Assembly (NCBI GenBank): GCA_949358305.1
Contig: OX442322.1
Span: 3,534,001-3,598,000 of the forward strand
Source: Strigamia acuminata
Taxonomy: Eukaryota; Arthropoda; Chilopoda; Geophilomorpha; Linotaeniidae
DNA: 64,000 bases
Reading direction: 5' to 3'
The stretch's first letter is position 1, and each line of letters begins with the position of its first letter. The position numbers and the translations under genes are program-made. Below are positions 33,116-44,749 of this stretch, piece after piece. The notes beneath the pieces are model-generated. The model was not told the DNA's origin and did no database searches. It saw only the letters and a list, made by a program, of their open reading frames with translations.

Positions 33116-35032
33116 TGTGACGGTGACGACCACAACTTCCTAGCTCGGCTAGTACCGGGTATAAGTCGCATAAACAGTGAATAATAACGAGATAAATACA
33201 AGACAAACATGGCTATCAAAACAACTACATTTATTGTTACCAAACAATATGATCGCTACTAAAGTTATACATGAGATTAAGCCGACATTTGGCCAGTTAA
33301 AAGTACAATTAAACTATACAGAAGTTGGCTGTAAAACAGCCCTGAAATAATAACATTACGTATCCTGGATGCGGGAATGGTCTGGTCACCACTCGACCGG
33401 GTTTACAGATGTCATCGTGGGGCCGGTCTGGCTTCGTCCTCGGGTTCGGGTCGGCTTCACTGTCTTGGTTTGCCTGTGTAATTCATCGCACGTCGATGAA
33501 TCGAGAGATCTGAGAGGTGCGGTTGACTCATGTGCACTGCCACAACTTTGGGAGGATATTGGTTTAAGTAAATGGATTCATTTGCTTACCAATATTCCGA
33601 TTACGAATTATATTTAATTCGTAACGTTGCGATTTAGTTCGTTGATAAATTGTCCCGAATTTATCGTTACAAAACAATGATTTGTTATGCATGTAATTCA
33701 ATCGTAAGATTGATTGTTTGACTTGTCTTCAAGTCAATTCTTGGTGTCCTTATTGTTGCTGTAAAATAATAATGATTAGGCTTCCCATCGCAACACACAA
33801 TTGCCGTTGATAGAATACGCCTTGCCATGCAGAACGGTATCAAGCGTCTCCTCCGTAGCAACACGGTCGTTCGTCTAGCAATTGACGGTATCGCAAACAC
33901 AGGAGTCGATAGCTCGCGGCTCCGCACAGCAGTTTTACCTTTCGTGGTACTAATTGCAAACCGACTGCTTTGGCACCAAATACCATGGGAATCAGCTTGC
34001 CAAACACTTGGTGCTACTCGTGGTTACTGTCAAACAGACTGCTTTGGCACCAACAGGTGAAGGAACCAATTCCCAACAATACCGGTGCTTACTTGCGGTA
34101 ACGGAATACGTTCATACCGCAAATGGCCACTTGGTCCTGTCCGGAGAATACTGAATTGCACAGACGGCGGGTTCTCCTCGGCGCAACCGTACATTGGAAC
34201 ATGTAAGCAACGTAACAATCCAATACGTCGACTTCAATTGCCGGTGGTTGCATGATTCGGTAGAATCATGCCGCGGTTCTTTGCGAATAAATCAACAAAG
34301 AACCAAAAGGTTTTTTACGTGAACAACGAATTATATTTCATTAGTAAAATACCAAAACAGAAATAATCAAACAGAGCTGATGAATGGCCGGTTGTTCGGG
34401 TTTATATAACCTGACTGGATTAAGGATTAATCCAGTTATCCAATTGGAACATGGGTTCCACGAATCCCTCCAATCCCGTATCACCGGAAGTGGATACGGA
34501 GGAACAATATGCTAATTCACACCACAACCGGAACTGGATACCCAGGACCGGAAATGGATCCCCCAATCAGGTCGAAGGAACGATCGATTGATCGCTAAAT
34601 GTCCTGTCCCGCAGAAAATGGAAGTTACATTGTACTTAACAATGTCAGACATTTAATATATAATAATATTAATGTTTAACACAATTTATTCACTTGATTA
34701 AATATACGTTTATATTTAATCATGAGGTTTTCAAGTTCGTATTCGAATTTACCGCTAATTGCGATCGCGCCATCTAGTGGCGATATGGAGCATTGACAAA
34801 TGCGGGTTTTTAGCAGACGACTCTTCGTAATTTGGCCGTGATATATTTATATCATGTAGAAATGAGTGTTCATTCTTAATAAACGAACATCTTTGTATTT
34901 GAAACATCCCAAATATCTTTATTTAGGAATTATACCAGATTTACACAGAATATCTTTGAAATACTATGATAATGGCGCAACAGCGCTTCTTCGGTAGAAA
35001 ATAAGCATTTATATCCCTTGTAAACCGTCACA
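33116..35032 (-). repeat. W2 5' LTR (1917 bp), intact
   Basis: Full-length partner of the broken left LTR. Ends TGTGACGGT and ACCGTCACA are 9-bp inverts. It carries the internal tandem duplication at 33963/34037 and a CTCF-like motif at 34766-34784. Followed by CACC. Confidence 0.9.
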
Positions 35033-35084
35033 CACCTTATGCCTCTAAGTTCCGTTGAGCCAGAAATGATGGATTGCCCATTAA

Positions 35085-35459
35085 TTGCTTGTGCCAAAGG
35101 AACCATTCTTACAACAACAAACAGGATATACACCACACTATCTTTTACGTGGATATGACGTGGAATTGACAGTAGATGTAAATCTTGATTTACCACAGAA
35201 AGAATTTATCTTAAGAACAGCAAAATTTATTCAAGAAGCCAGGAGAATTGCAAATGAAAAACTTGAAAAACAATCTGCAAAAAGCAAGAAAAGGTTTGAT
35301 GAAGATAGTCAACAAAGACTTTGAACCAGGAGAATTGGTTTATTTGAAGACCATCAACAGGAAAGTTGGCTTGTCAGAGAAGCTTTTACCGCAATTTTCC
35401 GGCCCTTGTGAAATTGTGCGAAGAACTGCACCTAACGACTACAAAATCATCAATTCCAC
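35085..35459 (+). pseudogene. gypsy D: integrase C-terminal fragment
   Basis: Coding remnant related to gypsy C below: QQTGYTPHYLLRGYDVEL, LRTAKFIQEARRI, KSKKRFDED, then in the next frame EPGELVYLK, KVGLSEKLLPQFSGP, VRRTAPNDYKI. A 1-nt indel near 35310-35322 separates the two frames. The left limit is near the W2 boundary; no upstream integrase is found on the far side of W2, so this was already a fragment. It ends at a fusion with the next feature within NST. Confidence 0.8.
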
Positions 35460-35672
35460 GGCGCGGGATTCAACTTCCCAAAATATGAACGTTGGTTTTC
35501 GCCAAAGGTGATGGAGCTAGATGGAGATAGTTGTGGGCCAATGATTCTACATTTTGCCTGCCGCTATCTTGAAAATCGAGATTTAATGAAGCTGGCTGAT
35601 GGAGTGGAGTTGCGAACGAGGATCCTGTACGAAATCCATAATGGAGAATTGGAATCATTTGATGAAATCTAG
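35460..35672 (+). pseudogene. Ulp1/C48-type cysteine protease, C-terminal fragment
   Basis: A frame GAGFNFPKYERWF..LDGDSCGPMILHFACRYLENRD runs to TAG at 35670-35672. The D-x-D-SCGP core is the cysteine motif of Ulp1-like (peptidase C48) proteases. It aligns along its length with the longer copy at 39438-39862 (GAGFVFP, LDEDSCGPTILYFACRYVENRD). The histidine and aspartate parts are missing. It is joined out of frame to gypsy D at TCCACGG, so the junction is probably a recombination or deletion point. Confidence 0.75.
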
Positions 35673-35914
35673 AACATGGGAACTAATTTCGAAATTTTGA
35701 GTTTGAGAGTTCTGATTTATGTTTTCTTTTGTTAAAATTTTTCCAAATATGTAAAATTAAAAAGTAAAAAAATGCAAGTGTTATAATAGTAATATTATAT
35801 TTAAGTTTGAAATGGTTTGAATTAAGTTGATGTAATTTAAAGTTTAATTAATCTTGTTAACATTAGAATAAAAGAGAGTGAATCTAATTTCAATATAATT
35901 TCTTCTGATTTATG
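35673..35914. other. AT-rich tail after the Ulp1 fragment
   Basis: About 240 bp, no ORF. It is probably the 3' untranslated part of the element that carried the protease, running into the 3' end of gypsy C; the border could not be placed. Confidence 0.4.
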
Positions 35915-38428
35915 TTATGAGATTTGAATAATGATTATGTAAGCAGCTGAGTGATGACTGTTTTGGGGCTTTTTAGCGTTAATTTTTACTTCTTTAACTG
36001 CTGCACTCTCCATTGACTTAGTTTTATTAGAATTTTTTGCCTTCACCTGAATTTCACTATTTCTATCCATTATTATAGACACTTCCTTCCTTGATTTGTA
36101 GGGTTTTAACCTTTCTACAATAACAATGACCGATTTTTTACCAGTTGAATCTATTATTTGGTAGTCATTTGGTGCAGTTCGACGCACTATTTTGTAGGGA
36201 CCAGAATACTGTGGCAATAACTTCTCACTCAGGCCTACTTTTCTGTTTGGTTTTTTCAAATAGACGTATTCTCCCGGTTTGATTCCACGATTCTTCTGTC
36301 CTTGTCGAATCGTTTCTTACTCTTAGCTGATATTTCTTCTAGTCTCCGGTTTGTGATTTTCCTCGCCTCCTCGATGAATTTGGCGGTTCTTAAAGTGAAT
36401 TCTTTCTTTGGGAGACCCAAATTCACATCGACGTTGTAATCTGCATCATACCCCCTTAATAAAAAGTATGGGGTATAACCAGTTGTCTCGTGAACCGACG
36501 TGTTGTACGAGAATAGCAAAAATGGCAGGAAATCATCCTAGTCCGTATGGTCAGCATTAACATAGTTTTGCAGCATTTTCGCAATGGTGGCATTAAATCG
36601 CTCCGTTAATCCATTTGTCCTGGCATGATATTTGCTCGTTGTTTTATGTTTTGACTTGAAGAGTCTAGAAACCTCCTCAATCAATTCATTTCGATACTCT
36701 GTACAACGGTCAGTCAAAATTTCCCGGGACTGGGATTATCAACATTATCTCATAAACCAGACCTTCCGCAGCGCTGATAGCCATGCAAAATGGTGACGCT
36801 CTTGCACATACTGCTCTCGATAAATAGTCAGTCATAATAAACACAAAATTGTTTTCATTTTTTGAAGTAGGAAATTTACCTAAAGTGTCAATCCCCACTT
36901 CTTCTAATGGTCTCGTCACGGTTGTCCGTGGTTGCAATAATCCCTTTGGTGGTGTGGTATCTGTTTTTGCTGCAGCGCACTTCTTGCAGGACAGGACGTA
37001 GTCTCTGACTTCTGCGTAGATTCTAGGCCAATGGAATCTGGTGCTTATTCGTTTCCAAGTTTTCGACAGGCCTAGATGAGCTCCTGGAAGGCCATCATGC
37101 ATCTCGTGCAGAACATCTTGCTGTAAGTGTTTTGGCACAACCAGTGATAACCTTTCGCTGCCCAGGAAATTTTTCCGTCTGAACAAAACATCATCTTGGA
37201 GCACGAACTGCTGTAGCAATCGTCTCCGCTTTTTTGAAAGGTGCTCACTATCTCGAAGTGCATCGACGCATTCTTTCAATTTCTGGTCCTTTCGCTGCTT
37301 GGCAGGTAAGTCCAGATATTCCAGTAGTAACAAAGATACGTCAATAATTTCTTCTTTGCCCACTGCCTCAGGAATACGACTTAACGCATCTGCATCTTGA
37401 TGTTTTTTACCACTCTTGTGTATGACCTCATAGTCATAATCCACCAATTGGAGTGACCATCTGGTGAGTTGTCCGTTGGGATTTCTCACTGTCTTTAGAC
37501 ACTGCAACGCTGCATGGTTCGTAAAAACGTAGAACTTTTGGCCATACAAGTAAGATGATCGCTAGGCACTCATGCTCCGTTGCATTATAGTTCTGCTCTG
37601 CTTTGCTAAGCAGTTGGCTAGCGTAGGCCACAACATGTTCTTGTTTATTAATCTTTTGTTTCAACACAACGCCTAATCCGTATGCACTGGCGTCAGTAGA
37701 AATCATAAAGGGCTCGCTGAAATTTGGATGAGCCAGCACTGGAACCGTAATTAGGGCCGTCTTCAGCTTCTGGAACGCTTCATCATGTGGCGGTCCCCAA
37801 TCATATTTTTCTTCTTTCTTTGCCAAGTTCACAAGGCACTTGGACACGTTCGAAAAACCACGAATGAATTTGCGATAATAAGAACATAATCCAAGAAATT
37901 CCTGCAACTGCTTTACTGATGTTGGTTTTGGGAACTTCGCCACAGACTCCAAATTGCGTGGGTCCGGTGAAACTTTTTTCGCATTGACGACGTGTCCCAA
38001 ATACTTAATGGTATACTTTCCAAAAGTGCATTTGCTTAATTTGACCTTTAAATTCGCTGTGCGCAATTTCGAAAAGACGTTGTCTAAATCAACCAAATGC
38101 TGGTCGAATGTCTTTGAAAAGATGATTAGATCGTCCAAGTAGGCTATACACACTTTTCCTAAGAAGTTACCAAGCACTTTGTTCATGAGCTTTTGGAATG
38201 CCGCAGGGCTATTGCACTAACCCTGGCCCAGTACATTGAATTCGTAATGACCAGAAGACGTTGTGAACGCAGTCTTTTTTTTATCCTCCTCATCGATCTC
38301 GACGATTTTCTTGGTTACTGCATTCAGCCGCCTCCAATCAACACAGAATCGCCATTTTCCGCCTCGTTTCTTAATTAAAAGCACTGGCGCACTCCATGGA
38401 CTCTCGGACTCTCTGATTACACCCATAC
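35915..38428 (-). pseudogene. pol: gypsy C: RT-RNase H-integrase, heavily damaged
   Basis: Minus-strand Ty3/gypsy pol. RT starts with [14 protein letters not shown] and [13 protein letters not shown], then jumps directly to [13 protein letters not shown]: about 30-35 residues with RT motif A are deleted near 38300. TAG at 38217-38219 replaces the leucine of the (G)LCNSP motif. YLDDLIIFSK lies near 38130 and RNase H STDASAYGLG near 37700. A frameshift falls near 37545, integrase HHCC near 37090-36980, another shift near 36720, then LTDRCTEY and NGLTERFN in the next frame, a TAG near 36539, and a final shift near 36285 before KVGLSEKLLPQYSGP. A basic tail follows to 35915. The 5' part is cut by the E LTR at 38429. 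The last third is the same family as gypsy D. Confidence 0.88.
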
Positions 38429-38923
38429 TGTTACGTGACTAAAAGACTACTAATTAACCACGTAAATAACTATTTCTAAACTGGACTAGGAGTTTGAATT
38501 GCATTAAAGTAACTTCTAATTAAGTTGCACATAAGAAGGAAATAAAGAGGACTCATTGATTTATTATATAAATATAAAAAGTATGTCTTTATTAAATCAT
38601 AAATACAATCTATAAATCAAATAATAAATTACTAAGACTAAATCTTAAAACTAACTTAAGTTTAAACAAGCATGAATAACAATCAGGGTGAGAAAACCTT
38701 GAGATGCCGCAGCAGTCACTGCTCGACAACCTCTGTCTCGAATCGGCTCTCGTTCATCGTTAAATAGACTTCGATCGTTCTATTATTATCTAATAGGTGA
38801 AATAATCACTTCATTTGCTTAAGGCAAACTCTAGTGAGAGTTTAAGGGGTTATTCTCTAATGATTGAATACGGAAGCGAGGTGGCGACAACTGGTTCACA
38901 GTATGTTCGCCAACCGCGTAACA
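38429..38923 (-). repeat. Element E 3' LTR (495 bp)
   Basis: Ends TGTTACGTGAC and CGCGTAACA, with a purine tract on the right, so minus orientation. It interrupts gypsy C exactly at 38428. The left flank CATAC would be the target duplication; the partner LTR is not in the window. Confidence 0.75.
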
Positions 38924-38937
38924 GCCCCCTTCTTTAG
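38924..38937 (-). other. Element E polypurine tract
   Basis: On minus: TAAAGAAGGGGGC directly before the LTR start TGTTACGCGG. Confidence 0.75.
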
Positions 38938-39437
38938 CTTTTTTGGACTCTCAAAAACAAGGTATCTAAATAATTAAACCAATTAATCAATCACGTTATC
39001 CATGCTTATTAGCTTTACTCCCCATGTTATTCATGCTTTCTTACATAATTTACGCTCCAATTCAAAATGATAAAACAATCAAAAAGAACAATTCCAAACT
39101 ATAAAATTTAAAATAATATGTCAATTTTCACCAAATACACTTCAAAGATAACACTTTTTTGATATTTTTCACACTTATATTACTTTTTTTTTCATTTTTC
39201 CTGTTTTCTATATAAAAACTAAACAATTCCAAATGAGAATAATACAATTCACTGTATTCAGTGCAAATAAAAAATGAAAACAATGACAAAATTAAATAAA
39301 AGATAAACAATATCAAATTTAAATGAAAAATAACGTCTCTGCTCGTTCCAGTACACCTGCGCTCACTTCATTGACAAAATAATAAAAACAAACAATATAA
39401 AAGGAAAAAAAATCAATTCACAACACTTAATGTCCGA
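38938..39437 (-). other. Element E 3' untranslated region
   Basis: Very AT-rich, about 500 bp, between the protease stop and the purine tract. A 62-codon minus frame at 39128-39316 is low-complexity and not supported. Confidence 0.55.
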
Positions 39438-39862
39438 TTAAGGCTGATTTTCTTCCTTTTCAAACGGGACTAACTTCTCGTGCAAAATCTCGTAAACTAT
39501 GCGCTGGCGCAGATCGATAGGGTGGCCATGTCGCATGTTGTCCCTGTTCTCGACGTAGCGACAAGCGAAATAGAGGATGGTCGGCCCGCAGCTGTCCTCG
39601 TCCAACTGCTGCATGCGGGGTGGATCCCATTTCTCAAATCTTCTTGGAAAAACGAATCCAGCCCCGACAAAACAATTATGCATACGTTCCCATGCTGGGC
39701 AGTCGAACGTCAACACACCGCTTGGATCGTACAACGCGACTTGTGTTGGGAAATATTTCCAATCAACTACAAATAGTTGCCAATGCTCGATTTCGGGTAT
39801 TGGAAATATCCAAAGCTCTCTTCCATGATGGTGTGGCAAGGTCGTTTTTGTGGTCGATGGAA
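39438..39862 (-). pseudogene. Element E: Ulp1/C48-type protease, 5'-truncated
   Basis: About 140 codons without an ATG, open to the 5' break at about 39865. The full C48 catalytic order is visible: H in EIEHWQLFVVDW (near 39784), D in ALYDPSG (near 39727), and C in LDEDSCGP (near 39589). Such enzymes cleave SUMO-like or polyprotein substrates. Related C48 proteases occur in some DNA and non-LTR transposons; as last ORF before a 3' LTR it is unusual. The stop is followed by 500 bp of 3' sequence, a purine tract and an LTR on the same strand, which places it in element E. The upstream part is cut by the unit starting at 39868. Confidence 0.7.
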
Positions 39863-39867
39863 TTTAA

Positions 39868-40175
39868 TGTGGGAATAAAACAAACTCATATTAAAAGTTA
39901 AAATGTTTATTAAGTAAACACAAACAAGAAAATAATAAAAGTAAAAAGTATTTCATTTGTCCTCTGTAGGACTGGTTCACACCAATTCTAATCTGCACAA
40001 TTGATTTTGTGTAATTACAAGACACAAATCAAGCTAAACTAAAGCTAAAAACACATAACTAACATTTCAATTAGACTAAACATATGTGATTGGTATGGTC
40101 TCGCCAATGTAACTAGGGGACTAATAACACTGGGTAGGGACGCATACATCACGTAATAATAACAAGATTCCCACA
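39868..40175. repeat. Possible LTR or solo LTR, 308 bp
   Basis: Starts TGTGGGAAT and ends ATTCCCACA, a 9-bp inverted terminal repeat of TG...CA type. It interrupts the protease at the left. AATAAA-type signals lie on both strands. I saw neither a matching target duplication (TTTAA versus ATATT) nor a clear purine tract or primer site, and no second copy. Confidence 0.35.
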
Positions 40176-41375
40176 ATATTGGTTGGTTGGCCTTTATTGT
40201 CGTTGTCTAGGGGTATGGGGAATCCCGTTACCCGTTGCAGGAGTGCCACGAAGGCACGCCGCACCGGCAACCGACCCGTCACACACTGGGCATGAGTCCA
40301 ATGTGTGACGTGGTCGGTTCGACATTACATTCATGCTGTACTTACCTACAGCCCGCAGTGACCACTCTTGGAGGCTGTATTGGGTGGTGAACCCAGATAC
40401 TGAGCATCGCTGTGGTGAATGGGAAGGAGATGCAGAGTCCTCACAGCCGGGACAGACTTGTCCCCTCGATGACTACAACTGGAACTCTTACCACACGACC
40501 GTCCTGGTCGGTGTCCGCACACTCTCTACATCTCCTCCCACACCACTCCGCTCCCTCCTTCCCCCGGGCTAGATCACTTTCCCCAATCAGGGGGTGATCT
40601 TGGGGCCGCACGGTGGTGTGTGGCAGTGACGTGGGTCACCCCAGGTGGCCAGATGGTCACATCTCCCCCCCAACGAAAAGTGAGAAAAACGGGGACCACA
40701 CACAACACCGTCGGGGTCACGCAAACCGAGGCAAGCACAACACTAGACTTCCGTGCCGGATGAGGTTCGGCGCCGCTTGCCCAAAGGCCACAGCACCGAC
40801 GTGCATCGAGCTAACGTTCGGAGCCGTTGGTCTGGAGACCACAGCACCATCCGTCCCTGATGGTAACGCACGGGATAACAGAACGCACCCAAGCCTAGAC
40901 TGGCCGAAACATAAAAATAATTCACCGGGTCAGAGCGTAACAGACCCGGGACACAGAAAACAAATCAACAATGTGTAATAAACAACAAGAAAAACAAGGA
41001 TGGGAGAGGGTGGTCAGTCTTCCAAATCACAAAAAAAAAATTCTTACGCTAGACAACTCAACTCATAAAATAAGGGAGGGAAAAAAAAAACGTATTCTAC
41101 AAAAACTACCAGCCGGGACCCGACCTAGATCCACGGGCCGGGAGGTTCTCGCGGACGAGAAACCTCAGTTGGCTTCTTCCCCTCGGTGGTCGCTCACGGG
41201 AGTGGTGCGGCGTCGGAGACGCACGAGGCGCATCTCTCTCGTGATTGAACATCCACGCCTCACCGGTATCAGCAGGATCCTAGGGAAACAGAAAACAAAA
41301 AAAAATATCCAGACCAAAACGGTCTTTCGTTTGTACAAATATCGGCACACCGCCGAGGTAGCAACCAAGGCCTTT
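40176..41375. other. Unassigned GC-rich region downstream of ORF F
   Basis: No supported ORF. It has a hairpin GTCACACA...TGTGTGAC at 40286-40317 and many short palindromes. Several short plus-strand frames (for example 40613-40978) have no protein features. It could be the 3' end of the unit carrying ORF F. Confidence 0.4.
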
Positions 41376-43330
41376 TCAGGAGCCTGGTGCACCCTTCGGT
41401 GGCTGCTCCGAGTGCGGGATCTCCTGCGAGACCTCGTCACTAAGGACGATTACCTCCTGCGACTCAAAAAGGGGCGGGGAGATATTCTCCGCCTCTCTGG
41501 TCGACATACGTGGCTCTGGGAGCTGGCCCAACCTGGCCCCCTCCTCCGCCATCGCAGCTGACGTCGTAGCCGTCGCAGTGGTGCGGGTACGTCTGGCCTT
41601 CCGTCCCTTCTTACGACGGGAATGGCGAGGTCTACCTGGCGTCCTCGGGATGTCATCCGGAATGTCGCTCTCTGCCGACGGCGGAGAAGGGGGCACGGTC
41701 GCATAAGCTCCTGCTCCCGACTCTTCCATCGGCTGTGTCGCCTGCGTCCCCCGAAGTCCTGGGCTACCAACCTCTGGCGACAGACCAACCAAGGGTGCGC
41801 CAGCACTGTTGATCCGCTCTCCCCAATGTGGCTCGACCAGTGCCTCCATCGTCTCCGCTTCAGCTGCCAGATCGGCCGGTGAGGGCGTGGTCTTGGCCGC
41901 CGGCAATATCGGCCATCTCTGGACGCTCAAGGATGGTGGGAGGTGTAAATACCAGCGTCTGACCGGCTTGCCCAGGCACGCCTGTAAAGCCCGCATGATT
42001 TCATCCCACCTCCTCAAGCGTGATGCTTCTGGCGCCTCAGCCGGAACCTGGAGGGACATGAGCATCTTGAGGCGCAGTGCGTCCGCTGTCCGGGCCTCGT
42101 TTCCGGAAGCGTCGACCAGCGCGATGTGCAGACTTCTCCATCTATTTAGTTCGGCTATCCACAGGTTCATCACCTCAGGAGATACCGTGGCCAAGCGCGG
42201 CACTCCCTTGATAATGCCCTCCCTCGTCACGTACGGGGTGTCCTGTGGTTCCCACCGGATTGCTGGCAACGGGTTACACTGATCCGGTTCCAGTGTCGCC
42301 GCCGCATCGTAGGTCAGGGGAGGCGAAACCGTTGCCGGTCTCCCACTTCCCTGTGCTGGTGGGTCCTGGGACAGGGGAGGCGAGACCGTTGCCGGTCTCC
42401 CACTTCCCTGTGCCCCTGACATCAAACCGCTGTTGGCGCGCCGCTGATCATGGGTCGCGAGGGACAAGTCCCCCCATCCATTCACGGGTGGCACGGCGCC
42501 AGCATCTGCTTGCTCCCTGGTGTCCATGGGAGGGGGCGTCATCGGTCCACGTCTTGGTGCCTGTTCCATCTCCACAGCTTGAGATTGGGCATGAGGCGTG
42601 GTCGCTCGCTCCGTCTCCATCGGCCGGCCGTCCTGGGCGATAGTGCCGTCGGAATCCGCTGACTCGATGTCGGAACCGTTGTCGACCTGCGTTGAGACCG
42701 CCACGGCCTCCAACTCTGCCTCTGCCAACGCCCGACGCCGTTTAGCCGCTGCACGGGCCTTTCTCGCGTTCTTCTTGATGCGGTTCCGCAGGTGTTTGGA
42801 CTGGAACCGCTCCTGGGCGGGCGTGGCGTTGGGCAGCCGCTTCCGCCAGTCCGCCATGGCGACTCGCAGCTTTTCCTCCTCCACCGCAGTCCACTTACTG
42901 GGTGGTGGAGGTCCGTTGACGCTTCGGGGCGGGCTGCGATAGCCCTGCCGCTGCTGCGCCGTGCGGACTCGGTCGCTGGGTCGTCGGACGGTAGGAACGA
43001 GAGGGACCCGGCTGGGGGTTGGAGAAATCCACCACCGGTCCATCCACGTACGGAGGAACATCCCGGGAAAACCCGGCGTCGACCAAGGCGTCCAGGCGGG
43101 CGTCCCAACTGGGGGTGCTCGCCCAAGTAACCGTTGATCGGCGCGAACGGTCTCTACCCGGGCGGGACTGGTGTCGCTCGAACCATCGCTGCAAAGGGCG
43201 TGACGCATGAACGAGGCCATGGCCCATGCAGTTCTGGCACGGTGACTCTCGCGTGTTCGGCTGCACGATCCACTTCTGTCCCAGGCAGATGGGGCAGGTG
43301 CTCCACCAGTCCCACCTCCTGCCCTCGAGG
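41376..43330 (-). pseudogene. ORF F: unknown proline/arginine-rich protein with CxxC motifs
   Basis: Two overlapping minus frames seem to be one gene with a 1-nt indel near 42895-42915. The upstream frame holds CPICLGQKW and CQNCMGHGLVH, a C2-C2 zinc-type motif, then a proline-rich stretch to KRQRTS. The downstream frame begins PPPPSKWTAVEEEKLR, continues with a basic segment LRNRIKKNARKARAAAKRRR, a 19-residue tandem repeat, a region with WIAELNRWRSLHIALVD, a second basic RRKKGRKARR patch, and ends at 41376. No ATG is secure; a stop lies just upstream near 43340. Composition is much richer in G+C than its surroundings. I do not recognise it. It could be a Gag or ORF1-like protein of a non-autonomous or broken element. 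Confidence 0.5.
42315..42415 (-). repeat. 57-bp tandem repeat inside ORF F
   Basis: CAGGGGAGGCGA starts at 42315 and again at 42372, each followed by about 30 near-identical bases. It encodes two copies of a 19-residue unit containing GSGRPATVSPPL. The in-frame period supports translation of this frame. Confidence 0.85.
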
Positions 43331-44749
43331 TCTCCAGAATGTCTCTATAATAGAAGCAATCAAAGAAAATTAATGCCACTGAATAAAAACAAAATACGAT
43401 CGCAAGGAACAATGATCCCCGGAAGAAATGTTCGAAATTTTAAAATTTGAGATGGGGAAGCAGAAAGAGAAAAAGAACAAACTCCCACGCCTCCCGAAAT
43501 CTCCTAATAAACAAGCTATCAAGGAAAAAGAAGCAGAAACTTAACAAAACTTTAAAAAATAAAAAAAAATAAAACTACAAGCTAAGGGAATCAAAGAACT
43601 AGCTGGGGTTGGAGATTCACACCGCACCGCCGAGAGATTAGTGACTAATCCCCCATTGACGCGGCTGACCCTCCACCGCCCCGTATTGTTTCTGCGGTCT
43701 GTGGTCAATGACTGGAGGGGCGTCGGTAAGCCGACAGTCGCCACCACGTTTGACCACAACCTGGACAATGTGCCTGTAAATACGCAAACCCCTGAGGGAC
43801 CGCCGCAATTGTAAAAACCAGCATCGGTCACCAAAAGGTTCGCCACCGTTTCCCGCTAACTAACGAAATGTGTGGGAAACTGGTGATGGAATGAGAGAGA
43901 AAAAAAAAGAAAGAAGAAATGACGATCGCGATGGCGAACGAAAAGTGAAACCAATTGCGACCCGAGCACGGTTTGTGAGTGGAAACGAAGAAAATTCTAA
44001 GTTTTCTCACACAAAACGTCCGTAATTTCGAGTCAGGAACACAAGGTGAGAAAATCCCACAAGTGTTTCCGTGACAACTTTCGAGATACGACGGGGTTTT
44101 GGCGAGCCAAAACCTCCGATCAGTCTCCGCTCTAGCCAACAGCAGTTGAACCACCGTTCGCATGGCGATGCGAGTAATTCGAGACGGAACGGGGCGAAGC
44201 GGGGGAAAGGAATGAGTGAGCAGCAACATGTGATAAAAGAAAGAGCGGACAAAGTCCAAACTCAAAAATCAGCCTACCTTCATAGCGAAGCGAAATAAAT
44301 TCGATGGGAGAAGGAAAAATCCGGCGCAACAAACGGGAAAGACTGATGTTGCTTGAAAGATCACTCAACACAGAATGAGGAAACAGGATGTAAATTGGGG
44401 ACCAAGAGCCTTTGGGTTGAAACAATACCCGAACCCTGCCCAGCGATTGGAGACCTAGCTCCCCCTCCTCCCCTTTATTGGGGCAATCCCAAATATTCCT
44501 GCGAAAAAATATTCCATAGGGATAAAAGATAAGAAAATTGAGGACAGCAAAATTAGTTTATTGCCAGGACAATTTCCTCCAGATGCCCCATGTGTTAGAA
44601 TAGTATTAGGTGCGAAAAACTCGCTTAAATTTCAGCGGCCACGATGTTTCTATCGTCGCCATGGATACGCGTCCACCGCGAGGTGTCGTGACGTCACGTT
44701 AGCGACCCGGCCATCCACACGTGGTTCCGTGGTAACACGAAAACACGAA
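43331..44749. other. Unassigned region between ORF F and gypsy B
   Basis: No convincing ORF. It contains an imperfect stem CACC-GTTTCCC...GGGAAAC-TGGTG around 43845-43885, a CRE-type palindrome TGACGTCA near 44690, and on the minus strand AATAAAGGGGAGGAGGGGG (44462-44483 area), which could be the gypsy B purine tract, although no TG-starting LTR clearly follows. The leader of unit F and the 3' end of gypsy B probably meet here. Confidence 0.4.

Larger units (their letters stand above)
10305..35032 (-). mobile_element. W2: long-LTR element carrying nested insertions
   Basis: Outer element of a large nest. Left (3') LTR: 10305-10464 plus 15125-16043. Right (5') LTR: 33116-35032. Matching segments include 10305-10464 with 33116-33275 and 15125-16043 with 34088-35032. 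LTR ends are TGTGACGGT...ACCGTCACA. Orientation is minus from the purine tract at 16044 and the tRNA-Gln-like primer site at 33096-33113. After removal of gypsy 2 the interior is about 6.4 kb and carries one W-type gene but no pol. A 4-bp duplication CACC flanks it. Copia 1, gypsy 2 (with copia 2 inside) and the inverted-repeat transposon all came later. Confidence 0.85.

Noticed and set aside
40613-41561. Plus-strand frames opposite or beside ORF F
   Set aside because: Antisense to the better-supported minus ORF or in GC-rich non-coding sequence, with no features.
44590-44606. TGTTAGAATAGTATTA, like the start of the copia 1 LTR
   Set aside because: Only about 14 bases match; the following sequence is unrelated and no LTR features follow.
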